Part shown: piece after piece, positions 56,032 through 63,008 of the stretch
Position numbering within the stretch: position 1 is the stretch's first letter
Layout: each line of letters opens with the position of its first letter
Assembly: GCF_016908115.1 (NCBI RefSeq)
Contig: NZ_JAFBDH010000006.1
Span: 1-64,000, forward strand
Origin: Peptoniphilus gorbachii
Lineage (GTDB): Bacteria; Bacillota; Clostridia; Tissierellales; Peptoniphilaceae
Direction: 5' to 3'
DNA length: 64,000 nt
Position numbers and translations under genes: made by a program
The notes under the pieces: generated by a model
Database searches by the model: none
Told to the model about the DNA's origin: nothing
Seen by the model: the letters and a program-made list of their open reading frames with translations, nothing else

Positions 56032-56032
56032 T

Positions 56033-56335
56033 TTGAAAATTAAAATAACAGATGACGCACTTAAATATCTATCTGAAAAAAATGCAAGTGAAGTTACTGT
56101 TGATTATGTTACATCAAACCAGTGTTGTGGAAGTGGTTTGCCATCTTCAGACACCTATGTTTCTAGTCCAAAAAGAAGCGAAAGACAATATGAAGTCTTT
56201 GAAAAAGGTGGTCTTAAAATAAATATAGATCAGTCACTAAAATTTAAAGATGATGTTTGTATTATAGATTTAGTTAATCTTATCTTTACTAAAAGCTTAG
56301 TTTCAAATTTTTTAGACTATAACAAATTAATTTAA
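56033..56335 (+). CDS. Small CC-motif protein, HesB-like (CC/Se-type)
   Basis: 100 residues with K-I-T-D-D-A-L-K-Y-L near the start, resembling the A-type carrier (HesB/IscA) fold, and the central N-Q-C-C-G-S-G-L-P motif. From memory this fits the 'CC/Se motif' family, in which one of the paired Cys is selenocysteine in some members; here both are Cys codons (TGT TGT). A lone third Cys lies near residue 80. It lacks the C-G-C C-terminus of true Fe-S carriers. Start is TTG with GGAAG upstream. A strong terminator follows. Confidence 0.6.
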   Translation: MKIKITDDALKYLSEKNASEVTVDYVTSNQCCGSGLPSSDTYVSSPKRSERQYEVFEKGGLKINIDQSLKFKDDVCIIDLVNLIFTKSLVSNFLDYNKLI

Positions 56336-56350
56336 TTAAAATAACTTTAT

Positions 56351-56403
56351 AAAAACTGTTGAAATTTATGTGCCAACTTTTGTACAAAATTCAACAGTTT
56401 TTT
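56351..56403 (+). terminator. Terminator of the siroheme-like/cupin/CC-motif operon
   Basis: AAAAACTGTTGAA (56351-56363) and TTCAACAGTTTTT (56390-56402) form a perfect 13-bp stem around a 26-nt loop, ending in a T-run. The loop is longer than usual. Confidence 0.8.
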
Positions 56404-56490
56404 ATTTTAAATATATTTATAAAAATATTTTTCTATAAATATGTTTTATAAATTTTTTATATATACTAAACAAATTTTCTTTTTTTCTCC

Positions 56491-56549
56491 TAAACAATTG
56501 TATTTTTCGCTCAAATGTTCTAAAATATAAGTGAATAAACTTGTGTTTA
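56491..56549 (+). promoter_or_regulatory. Promoter of the UvrX cassette with two TAAAC-N4-GTWT sites
   Basis: TTGTAT (56498-56503), 17-bp spacer and TAAAAT (56521-56526) form the promoter. A symmetrical TAAAC-TTGT-GTTTA lies at 56536-56549 over the expected start site, and a weaker copy TAAAC-AATT-GTATT at 56491-56504 overlaps the -35. LexA sites of Firmicutes have the shape GAAC-N4-GTTC, so these could be a divergent LexA or cassette-specific operator. Assignment is inference. Confidence 0.5.
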
Positions 56550-56576
56550 AATATATATTTTTTTAGGAGCTGCTTT

Positions 56577-57989
56577 ATGAGTATTATTGATTATTCTTTG
56601 GAGCCAAAATCTGATATTGCTTTTGTTGATGTAAAATCTTTTTATGCCAGCGTGGAATGTGTAATGAGAAATCTTGATCCCCTAACTACTTCTCTATGCG
56701 TCATGAGTAGGTCTGATAATTCCAATGGGTTAATCCTTGCTAGTTCTCCCACTTTTAAAAGAGTTTTTGGGAAAAACAATGTTGGCCGTTCAAGAGACCT
56801 TCCCTTTGATGTTGAAACTAGAAAGTTTAGTTTTGAAAAGGCTAGAAGGCAAAATATTGAGATTACAAAAAATTACATATCTTATATAGAAAAATGGGCA
56901 AAGAATACTTTTATCGTTCCCCCAAGGATGGCTTTTTACATTAAAGAAAATTTAAAAATTCAAAAAATTTTCCAAAATTATGCATCAGATGAAGAAATTC
57001 TTCCCTACTCTATTGATGAAGGCTTTATCGATTTAACTAATAGCCTAAATTATTTCATACCCAACAAAAGTATTTCTCGCCGTGACAAGTTGGACTTAGT
57101 ATCTTCTATGATTCAAAGAGAAATTTGGGAGTCCCTTGGTCTTTATTCTACTGTTGGTATGAGCAATGCCAATCCTCTTCTTGCAAAGCTTGCCCTTGAC
57201 AATGAGGCGAAAAAAACTAGGACCATGCGTGCCAATTGGTCCTACGAAGATGTTGAAAATAAAGTTTGGGGCATTAATAATCTCACAGATTTTTGGGGCA
57301 TTGGAAATAGAATGAAAAAGAGGTTAAATGATTTATATATTTTTTCTATCAAGGACCTTGCTAATTATAATCCCGATATTTTAAAAAAAGAGCTTGGCGT
57401 AATTGGTCTTCAACTTTGGTTTCATGCAAATGGTGTGGATGAGTCAAAAGTAACCCTTCCCTACAAACCTAAGTCCAAGGGTCTCGGCAATTCTCAAGTT
57501 CTTCCACGAGATTATGTAAGTCAATATGAAATTGAACTTGTTTTATCAGAAATTGCCGAGCAGGTTGCCATTAGAATCAGAAGAATTAAAAAGAAGGCTT
57601 CTGTAATTTCTATTCATGTTGGTTTTTCTTACCTGGAAAATAAAAAATCCATAAATGCAAGGAGAACTATTTCTCCAAGTCAGTCCACTCGAGTTTTATG
57701 TGGCGAGGTTTTAAAACTTTTTCGTGAAAGATATAAGGGCGGCGCTGTAAGAAATCTCGGCGTTACTTATGATAATTTAGTTGACGAGTCTTCTACGATT
57801 TTTAATTTTTTTGAGGGCTATAGAAAAATTGAGTGCGAGGAAAATCTCGACAAGGCAATTGATTCTATTCGCGATAGGTTTGGCTTTACTTCTATCCAAA
57901 GGGCGACTTGTCTAATGCAAGGCTCTCGCGTTATTGAAAGAAGCACTTTAATTGGTGGTCACTGTGGTGGCATGGACGATACTATTTAA
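56577..57989 (+). CDS. Y-family DNA polymerase, UvrX/ImpB-MucB-SamB type
   Basis: 470 residues. Translesion polymerase: F-V-D-V-K-S-F-Y-A-S-V-E-C near 15 (catalytic Asp and steric-gate region), Y-S-I-D-E-G-F-I-D near 140 (second acidic pair), helix-hairpin-helix I-W-G-I-G near 235 and a little-finger domain to the end. The longer length than DinB and adjacency to YolD fit the UvrX group found on chromosomes, phages and mobile elements. ATG 56577 follows AGGAGC. Codon choice (more GGC, CTC and CGC) looks different from the surrounding genes by eye. Confidence 0.88.
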   Translation: MSIIDYSLEPKSDIAFVDVKSFYASVECVMRNLDPLTTSLCVMSRSDNSNGLILASSPTFKRVFGKNNVGRSRDLPFDVETRKFSFEKARRQNIEITKNYISYIEKWAKNTFIVPPRMAFYIKENLKIQKIFQNYASDEEILPYSIDEGFIDLTNSLNYFIPNKSISRRDKLDLVSSMIQREIWESLGLYSTVGMSNANPLLAKLALDNEAKKTRTMRANWSYEDVENKVWGINNLTDFWGIGNRMKKRLNDLYIFSIKDLANYNPDILKKELGVIGLQLWFHANGVDESKVTLPYKPKSKGLGNSQVLPRDYVSQYEIELVLSEIAEQVAIRIRRIKKKASVISIHVGFSYLENKKSINARRTISPSQSTRVLCGEVLKLFRERYKGGAVRNLGVTYDNLVDESSTIFNFFEGYRKIECEENLDKAIDSIRDRFGFTSIQRATCLMQGSRVIERSTLIGGHCGGMDDTI

Positions 57990-58004
57990 TTTGTGAGGTG
58001 TTAT

Positions 58005-58349
58005 ATGGTTAATAGAAACTATTTGCCCTTTAAATCTACAAGAGCTTATGTTGACAGAGGCATGGCAAAGTGGATGGGATTTTTTATTTCTGAACACACT
58101 TCTGCCCTTTCTCACATGGGAGATGTTATAGATGTAAGTGAAGAGATGAGCCGAGATGAAATTCTTCTTGCCCTTAGTCAGCTCTATGTAAATGGTCTTA
58201 ATGTCATGGTCTACACAAGGCTTAGACTTGATCCTTTTGTTGGTAAAATAAACGATATTTTTCAGGACTCTTTTTATTTATGTGGTCATGACGCTCTTAT
58301 TATTTCTTTTGAGGATATTATTAAGCTTGTTCTTTTGGAGGAATTATGA
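58005..58349 (+). CDS. YolD-like family protein
   Basis: About 114 residues, a small protein regularly found beside UvrX-type polymerases, thought to act like UmuD in bacteria that lack it. The family pattern of a positively charged start (R-G-M-A-K-W) followed by a beta-rich core is visible. Starts at ATG 58005 with GTGAGGTG upstream (the frame is open from 57993). It follows uvrX by 15 bp and overlaps the next gene by 4 bp. Confidence 0.82.
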   Translation: MVNRNYLPFKSTRAYVDRGMAKWMGFFISEHTSALSHMGDVIDVSEEMSRDEILLALSQLYVNGLNVMVYTRLRLDPFVGKINDIFQDSFYLCGHDALIISFEDIIKLVLLEEL

Positions 58350-58657
58350 AGGATTTAGAAAAAAGTTGTATTCAGTTTGATTATTTTTCTAGCAATTATA
58401 AAAATTTCGAGGAAGATTTTTATAAATTTGCAACTATAAATATTCCCCTTACCTTTTTAACTGATGATCTCTTGCTACACATGGTTTCAACGGGACATAA
58501 TTATTTTAGACTCAATGCAAAAAATTCTGTAGACGAGAAAGATCATTACTTTATTTTCAAAAAATTAAATAACAAAGATAATAAATATATCAGCCAATTT
58601 GAGTATCTTGGAAATCTATCTACTTTAGAATTTTTTAACTTGTATTTCAGTAAATAG
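58346..58657 (+). CDS. Unknown 103-residue protein, third gene of the UvrX cassette
   Basis: Not recognised. 103 residues rich in Phe, Tyr, Asn and Lys, with no signal peptide, membrane segment or obvious motif; one Cys. It overlaps the YolD gene by 4 bp (ATGA) and ends the operon before a strong terminator, so it is almost certainly co-translated with the polymerase and YolD. A role as an accessory or inhibitor of translesion synthesis is possible but is only inference from position. Confidence 0.7.
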   Translation: MKDLEKSCIQFDYFSSNYKNFEEDFYKFATINIPLTFLTDDLLLHMVSTGHNYFRLNAKNSVDEKDHYFIFKKLNNKDNKYISQFEYLGNLSTLEFFNLYFSK

Positions 58658-58660
58658 ATT

Positions 58661-58683
58661 TCAGCCTCTGGCTGATTTTTTTT
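58661..58683 (+). terminator. Terminator of the UvrX cassette
   Basis: TCAGCC (58661-58666), a TCT loop and GGCTGA (58670-58675) followed by eight T. A standard Rho-independent terminator 4 bp after the stop codon of the third cassette gene. Confidence 0.85.
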
Positions 58684-58811
58684 GCAATCTTTTATTCTTC
58701 TTTTAATTTAATTTTAATAAAATTTTATACTCATAAATATTATTTTCTATTCAATGAATTTTACGTCTCTACCTAAAAATATCTGCTAGAGTTTTTTTCC
58801 AGCAGATATTT
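58684..58811 (+). other. Intergenic stretch with an 11-bp hairpin; possible backup terminator or short transcript
   Basis: AAATATCTGCT (58777-58787) and AGCAGATATTT (58801-58811) are perfectly complementary around a 13-nt loop and are followed on the plus strand by ATTTTTAT. A TATACT lies near 58721-58726. Taken together this could be a ~90-nt small RNA with its own terminator, or simply a second terminator for the UvrX cassette. No open frame of note. Confidence 0.35.
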
Positions 58812-58821
58812 ATTTTTATAA

Positions 58822-58855
58822 AAAAAATTTGGCTATATCCTTTGATATAGCCAAA
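58822..58855 (-). terminator. Terminator of the ACAD-rubredoxin / flavodiiron operon
   Basis: TTTGGCTATATC (58828-58839), a CTTT loop and GATATAGCCAAA (58844-58855) form a perfect 12-bp stem. On the minus strand it is followed by a T-run of about seven (58827-58821). Confidence 0.88.
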
Positions 58856-58879
58856 CTAAATATCCACACCGCTTTGGTA

Positions 58880-60121
58880 TTATTGGTTAGCGGATTTTTC
58901 TTTAACTTCTCTAATTTTTGCCATAGATTCAATAATAGAATCTGCAAGAGCTTCCATGTCATTTTCGTTAGCTTTGTTAAGAGCAGAGTTAAGTGTAACT
59001 CTTTCAGGAAGAACGTCGAACATCTTAAGATTTTCGTCAATGTATTCTTCAATCTTATCGCCAACTGTACAAGCCCAAGTACCATTTTCAATGATACCAA
59101 CTGTTCTGTTTTGAACATTAAGAGCTTCAAGATCCATTAAGAAGTTCTTCATTACAGGATAAATACCTAGATTGTAAGTTACTGATGCAATTACAATGTG
59201 AGAGTATTTAAATGTGTCTGCAATTAGATAAGACATGTGAGTGTTACTTACATCGTGAACTACTACATTAGTCATTCCCTTGTCACAAAGTCTTGATGCA
59301 AGGGCTTGTGCAGCTCTTTCAGTATTTCCATACATTGATGCGTAAACAATCATTACGCCTTCTTCTTCTGGTTCGTATCTTGACCATTTGTCATATTTTC
59401 CAATGAACCAACCAAGATTATCTCTCCAAACTGGTCCGTGAAGTGGACAAATCATTTTAATGTCAACAGTTGATGCTTTTTTAAGAACATCTTGTACGAA
59501 TGGACCATATTTTCCTACGATATTAGTTAAATATCTTCTTGCACTGTCAAGCCAATCTCTTTCAAAATTAACTTCATCAGCAAATAATTTTCCATCTAGT
59601 GTTCCGAAAGTACCAAAGGCATCAGCTGCAAATAGTACTCCGTCTGTTGTATCAAAAGATACAAGAACTTCTGGCCAGTGAACCATTGGAGCTTCTAGGA
59701 ATACAAATTCGTGTTTACCAAAGGAAATTGTATCTCCTTCTGCAACTATCATTGCTTGTTCTTCATTTACATGGAATCCATATTGACGCATGAATTCAAA
59801 ACCTTGTTCACTTGCAATAACCTTAACATCAGGGTATCTTAAAGTGATTTCATCAATAGCAGCTGCATGGTCTGGTTCTAAGTGGTGGATTACAAGATAA
59901 TCAAGATCTTCTCCATCAAGAACTTCAGATATGTTTTCTAGATAATCTTTTACAATTGACCAATCAACTGTATCAAATAATACATTTTTTTCGTCTTTTA
60001 ATAAATATGAATTATATGTTACTCCTTCAGGAATAGGAAATATATTTTCAAATAATTCTAGTCTATGATCATTGCCACCAACATAGTAAAGATCATCTGT
60101 AACTTTTCTAACAGTATACAT
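58880..60121 (-). CDS. fprA: Flavodiiron protein (FprA-type A flavoprotein)
   Basis: 413 residues. Reduces O2 to water or NO to N2O in anaerobes. An N-terminal metallo-beta-lactamase diiron domain (1-250) keeps the ligand set: H80-x-E82-x-D84-H85 (H-L-E-P-D-H), His in M-V-H-W-P-E near 147, Asp in A-A-D-A-F near 166 and His in C-P-L-H-G near 226. A flavodoxin-like FMN domain (about 255-400) has Y-A-S-M-Y-G-N-T-E. It has no rubredoxin domain of its own and follows the rubredoxin-bearing fusion gene by 11 bp. Confidence 0.94.
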   Translation of the reverse strand: MYTVRKVTDDLYYVGGNDHRLELFENIFPIPEGVTYNSYLLKDEKNVLFDTVDWSIVKDYLENISEVLDGEDLDYLVIHHLEPDHAAAIDEITLRYPDVKVIASEQGFEFMRQYGFHVNEEQAMIVAEGDTISFGKHEFVFLEAPMVHWPEVLVSFDTTDGVLFAADAFGTFGTLDGKLFADEVNFERDWLDSARRYLTNIVGKYGPFVQDVLKKASTVDIKMICPLHGPVWRDNLGWFIGKYDKWSRYEPEEEGVMIVYASMYGNTERAAQALASRLCDKGMTNVVVHDVSNTHMSYLIADTFKYSHIVIASVTYNLGIYPVMKNFLMDLEALNVQNRTVGIIENGTWACTVGDKIEEYIDENLKMFDVLPERVTLNSALNKANENDMEALADSIIESMAKIREVKEKSANQ

Positions 60122-60132
60122 TATATCCTCCT

Positions 60133-62070
60133 TTATTTTCTATCAGCAGGGAAATCAGCTTCAATAAAGTTTTGCTTTTCTTCTTGACATTCTGGACAAG
60201 TCCAGTCATCTGGTAATTTATCGAAATCTGTACCAGGATCAATTTCGCCTTCTGGATCGCCATAGTTTGGATCATATTCATATCCACAACCTGGACATAC
60301 CATTACTTTATAGTTTGGAGCTAGTTTTCTAGGTTTAGATCTTCTAACTTTCTTCATTGGAGGTGCTGGTTCTTTTTCGCCAGTTCCAAGAGCTTCTGCA
60401 AGAAGTGGCATAATTTCGAAAATATCTCCAACTATACCATAGTCACAGTTCTTGAAGATTGGAGCACCTGCATTTTTGTTGATTGCAACAATTGTTGATG
60501 CGTTTTTAATACCCTTTAAATGTTGGCTTGCTCCAGAAATACCACATGCAATGTATAGGTTGCCATTGAATTTTTGTCCAGACATACCAACATATCTTTC
60601 AAGAGGTACAAGCTTTAATGTTTCAGCAACTGGTCTTGAAGAACCAAGAGCAGCACCTGCAGCGTGAGCAAGTTCTCTAGCAATATCCATGTTTTCTTCT
60701 CCGCCGATTCCCTTACCAACTGAAACAACCCTTTCAGCATCGTAAACAGGAGTGTCTATATCAATTCCAACAGAGAAATCATATCCATCTTTCTTTAAGT
60801 TTTTAACTAAAATTTCAACAGCTTCTTCTGCTGTGTCAGCTTTAATTATTTCTCTCTTTCTATCTCCAGTGATAGGACCTGCTTTTTTATCAATTGCAGC
60901 AGCTCTACCCTTCTTCTTTGGAGCTTTACCAACAAGGTGACTTGCAACTACAACTCTTTGGATTTCAGAAGTACCTTCATAGATAGTAGTAATCTTAGCA
61001 TCTCTGAAGAATCTTTCTACATCCATTCCCTTTAGATATCCATTACCTCCGTGGATTTGAAGAGCTTCATTTACAACCCACATAGCAACTTCAGATGCAA
61101 CAGTTTTTGCCATTGCAGCTTCCATTGAATAATTTTCATGATTTTGTTTCATTTCAGCAGCTGAATAAATCATAAGTCTTGCAGCTCTAATCTTAGTAGC
61201 CATATCAGCAAGCTTAAATGCAACAGCTTGTTGTTGAGCAATTGGTCTACCAAATTGGATTCTTTCTTTTGCATAAGAAAGAGCAGCTTCAAAAGCACCT
61301 TGTGCAATACCAAGAGCTTGTGATGCAATACCAATTCTACCACCATCAAGAGTTTGCATTGCAATTCTAAATCCTTGACCTTCTTTACCAAGTAAGTTTT
61401 CCTTTGGAACCTTAACATTGTTGAATTGAAGTTCAGCAGTAGTTGAAGATCTAATACCTAATTTGTCATAGTGATCTCCAAAAGTAAATCCGTCCCAGCC
61501 TTTTTCTACGATGAAAGCTGAAATTCCGTGAGTACCAATTCCTGGTGTAGTAACTGCGTATACTACGTAAGTATCTGCAGCAGGAGCATTAGTAATAAAG
61601 ATTTTATTACCATTTAAAATATAATAGTCACCATCAAGCACTGCAGTAGTTTCTGTACCGCCTGCATCAGAGCCTGCATTAGGTTCTGTTAAACCAAAAG
61701 CACCAAGTTTTTTACCTTGAGCAAGTGGTTTTAAATATTTTTCCTTTTGTTCTTTTGTACCAAAAGCTTGTATAGGATAAGAACCTAGTGATGTATGTGC
61801 TGATAAAACAACGCCGACACCTGCATCAACTCTTGATAATTCTTCAACAGCGATAGCATAAGAAATTACATCCTTACCTGCGCCGCCTTCTTCTTCAGGA
61901 TAAGGTAAACCCATCCAACCGTTTTCGCCAATTTTCTTGATGATTTCTTCTGGAAATTCATTGTTTTGATCAAGTCCAAATGATAATGGCTTAATTTCTG
62001 CTTCTGCAAACTCTCTAATAGCTTTACGAAGAGCTTCATGTTCAGCAGTAGTCTTATACAAATTTGACAT
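60133..62070 (-). CDS. Fusion of acyl-CoA dehydrogenase, ETF-alpha FAD domain and rubredoxin
   Basis: 645 residues in three parts. About 1-378 is a short-chain acyl-CoA dehydrogenase: F-G-L-T-E-P-N-A-G-S-D near 125, A-L-Q-I-H-G-G-N-G-Y near 340, and the catalytic-base loop I-Y-E-G-T-S-E-I-Q-R near 365. About 435-565 matches the FAD-binding C-domain of electron-transfer-flavoprotein alpha (G-S-S-R-P-V-A-E, L-Y-I-A-C-G-I-S-G-A-S-Q-H, Y-G-I-V-G-D). About 590-640 is a rubredoxin with two C-P-x-C-G/C-P-E-C knuckles. The ETF N-domain and a beta subunit are missing. No EtfB is in view. It is followed by fprA on the same transcript. Confidence 0.92.
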   Translation of the reverse strand: MSNLYKTTAEHEALRKAIREFAEAEIKPLSFGLDQNNEFPEEIIKKIGENGWMGLPYPEEEGGAGKDVISYAIAVEELSRVDAGVGVVLSAHTSLGSYPIQAFGTKEQKEKYLKPLAQGKKLGAFGLTEPNAGSDAGGTETTAVLDGDYYILNGNKIFITNAPAADTYVVYAVTTPGIGTHGISAFIVEKGWDGFTFGDHYDKLGIRSSTTAELQFNNVKVPKENLLGKEGQGFRIAMQTLDGGRIGIASQALGIAQGAFEAALSYAKERIQFGRPIAQQQAVAFKLADMATKIRAARLMIYSAAEMKQNHENYSMEAAMAKTVASEVAMWVVNEALQIHGGNGYLKGMDVERFFRDAKITTIYEGTSEIQRVVVASHLVGKAPKKKGRAAAIDKKAGPITGDRKREIIKADTAEEAVEILVKNLKKDGYDFSVGIDIDTPVYDAERVVSVGKGIGGEENMDIARELAHAAGAALGSSRPVAETLKLVPLERYVGMSGQKFNGNLYIACGISGASQHLKGIKNASTIVAINKNAGAPIFKNCDYGIVGDIFEIMPLLAEALGTGEKEPAPPMKKVRRSKPRKLAPNYKVMVCPGCGYEYDPNYGDPEGEIDPGTDFDKLPDDWTCPECQEEKQNFIEADFPADRK

Positions 62071-62106
62071 ATTTTCCTCCTTTTTAAATTAAAGAATACT
62101 TGAAAT

Positions 62107-62193
62107 ATTTTTCACTGAAATTGTGAAAAATAAAAGATACACCAAAGCGGTATACAATAATTAAAGTATACATCAACTTATCTAAAGTGTCAA
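62107..62193 (-). promoter_or_regulatory. Promoter and structured 5' leader of the ACAD-rubredoxin operon
   Basis: On the minus strand TTGACA (62193-62188), exact 17-bp spacer and TATACT (62170-62165) form a strong promoter. About 7 bp after the likely start is GTATACCGCTTTGGTGTATC, an imperfect palindrome whose core ACCGCTTTGGT (62151-62141) reappears in inverted orientation after the fprA stop at 58868-58878. A perfect 9-bp inverted repeat ATTTTTCAC (62107-62115) / GTGAAAAAT (62123-62131) lies further along the leader. The leader is about 85-90 nt long. Confidence 0.65.
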
Positions 62194-62378
62194 AACATTT
62201 TCATAAAATTTGAGTTAAATTTTTTAAAAATTTTTTCTCGCATTATTATATTCTTTGACTAAAGTATGTATACCCCTTTTTAGTAAATAAAACATGAAAT
62301 TATATAATTTTAATAATTTATTTGTAAAATAATTTTTTTGCTATAAAATATAAAGTTAATAAGAAAAAAATTTATTTT
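62194..62378 (+). other. A+T-rich divergent intergenic region with a weak nitroreductase promoter
   Basis: Gap between the minus-strand ACAD operon promoter and the plus-strand nitroreductase. TTTGTA (62321-62326), 17-bp spacer, TAAAAT (62344-62349) is the best plus-strand promoter candidate. Long homopolymer and AT runs otherwise; no gene seen. Confidence 0.4.
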
Positions 62379-62448
62379 AATGGAGGAAAAAATAAATTTA
62401 CAAAATTTATTAGAATGGAGGAAAAAATGAATTTACAAAATTTATTAG
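62379..62448 (+). repeat. 35-bp tandem duplication covering the nitroreductase RBS and start
   Basis: Two adjacent 35-bp copies (62379-62413 and 62414-62448) differ at one base. Each holds GGAGG and the first codons; copy 1 has ATA where copy 2 has the ATG. The short direct repeat AATGGAG borders each copy and recurs immediately after the second, as expected for replication slippage. Because 35 is not a multiple of 3, translation from copy 1 would leave the gene's frame. Confidence 0.9.
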
Positions 62449-63008
62449 AATGGAGACGAAGCTATAGGAAGTTTGACGAAAGTAGGTTAATTTCAAAGAA
62501 TGATATTGATGAAATTTTAAATTCCATTAAATTTGCCTCTTGTGCCAACAACAGGCAGTATCTTAGATTTATTTCTGTTGAAAATAAAGATAAGGTTTTA
62601 GAAATTTTTGATAATACTAAATGGGCTGCTTCCCTTCCTAATAATATAGGACGTCCTAAAGAAGGAGAAAGACCAGTTTACTTTATTGCAATTTTAAGTG
62701 ACGAAGCTAAAAAGCTTAGATTTAATGGACTTGATGAAGGTTTAGTTATTTCTAACTTAACTCTTACTGCTGCTGAGAAAGGCATTGGCTCTTGCATTAT
62801 TGGAAGTGTGAATGATAAAAAGATGCGTGAAATTTTAAATTATAAAGATAATTATTCCTGTGAAGTTGTAATTGCCTTTGGATATCCAAAAGTTAAATCT
62901 ACTATAAAAGAAATAGATTTAGAAGAAGATCAATCTTATTACCTAGACGAAGATGGCAACTACCTTGTGCCAAAATATAAAAAAGATGACATTGTTAGGA
63001 GAATATAA
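62427..63008 (+). CDS. Nitroreductase-family flavoprotein
   Basis: 193 residues. FMN-dependent oxidoreductase fold: R-R-S-Y-R-K-F near 10 (FMN-binding Arg), A-S-C-A-N-N-R-Q near 40, G-L-V-I-S-N-L-T-L-T-A-A-E-K-G-I-G-S near 105 and V-V-I-A-F-G-Y-P near 150. The substrate is not predictable. The start is ATG 62427, the second copy of the duplicated start region; the in-frame ATG at 62415 overlaps the GGAGG. It overlaps the next gene by one base (TAATG), suggesting coupling. Confidence 0.88.
   Translation: MNLQNLLEWRRSYRKFDESRLISKNDIDEILNSIKFASCANNRQYLRFISVENKDKVLEIFDNTKWAASLPNNIGRPKEGERPVYFIAILSDEAKKLRFNGLDEGLVISNLTLTAAEKGIGSCIIGSVNDKKMREILNYKDNYSCEVVIAFGYPKVKSTIKEIDLEEDQSYYLDEDGNYLVPKYKKDDIVRRI

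Noticed and set aside
61170-61418. Leu/Lys-rich 82-codon frame within the ACAD fusion gene
   Set aside because: Same-strand out-of-frame reading of the conserved dehydrogenase domain; low-complexity and without a start signal.
62107-62131. Inverted repeat in the ACAD leader considered as a Rex operator
   Set aside because: Its arms ATTTTTCAC/GTGAAAAAT and 7-bp spacer do not fit the TTGTGA-N6-TCACAA pattern, and it lies well downstream of the start site.
62379-62448. Two 35-bp repeats considered as a minimal CRISPR array
   Set aside because: The copies directly abut with no spacer and are not palindromic; they contain the RBS and start codon of a gene.
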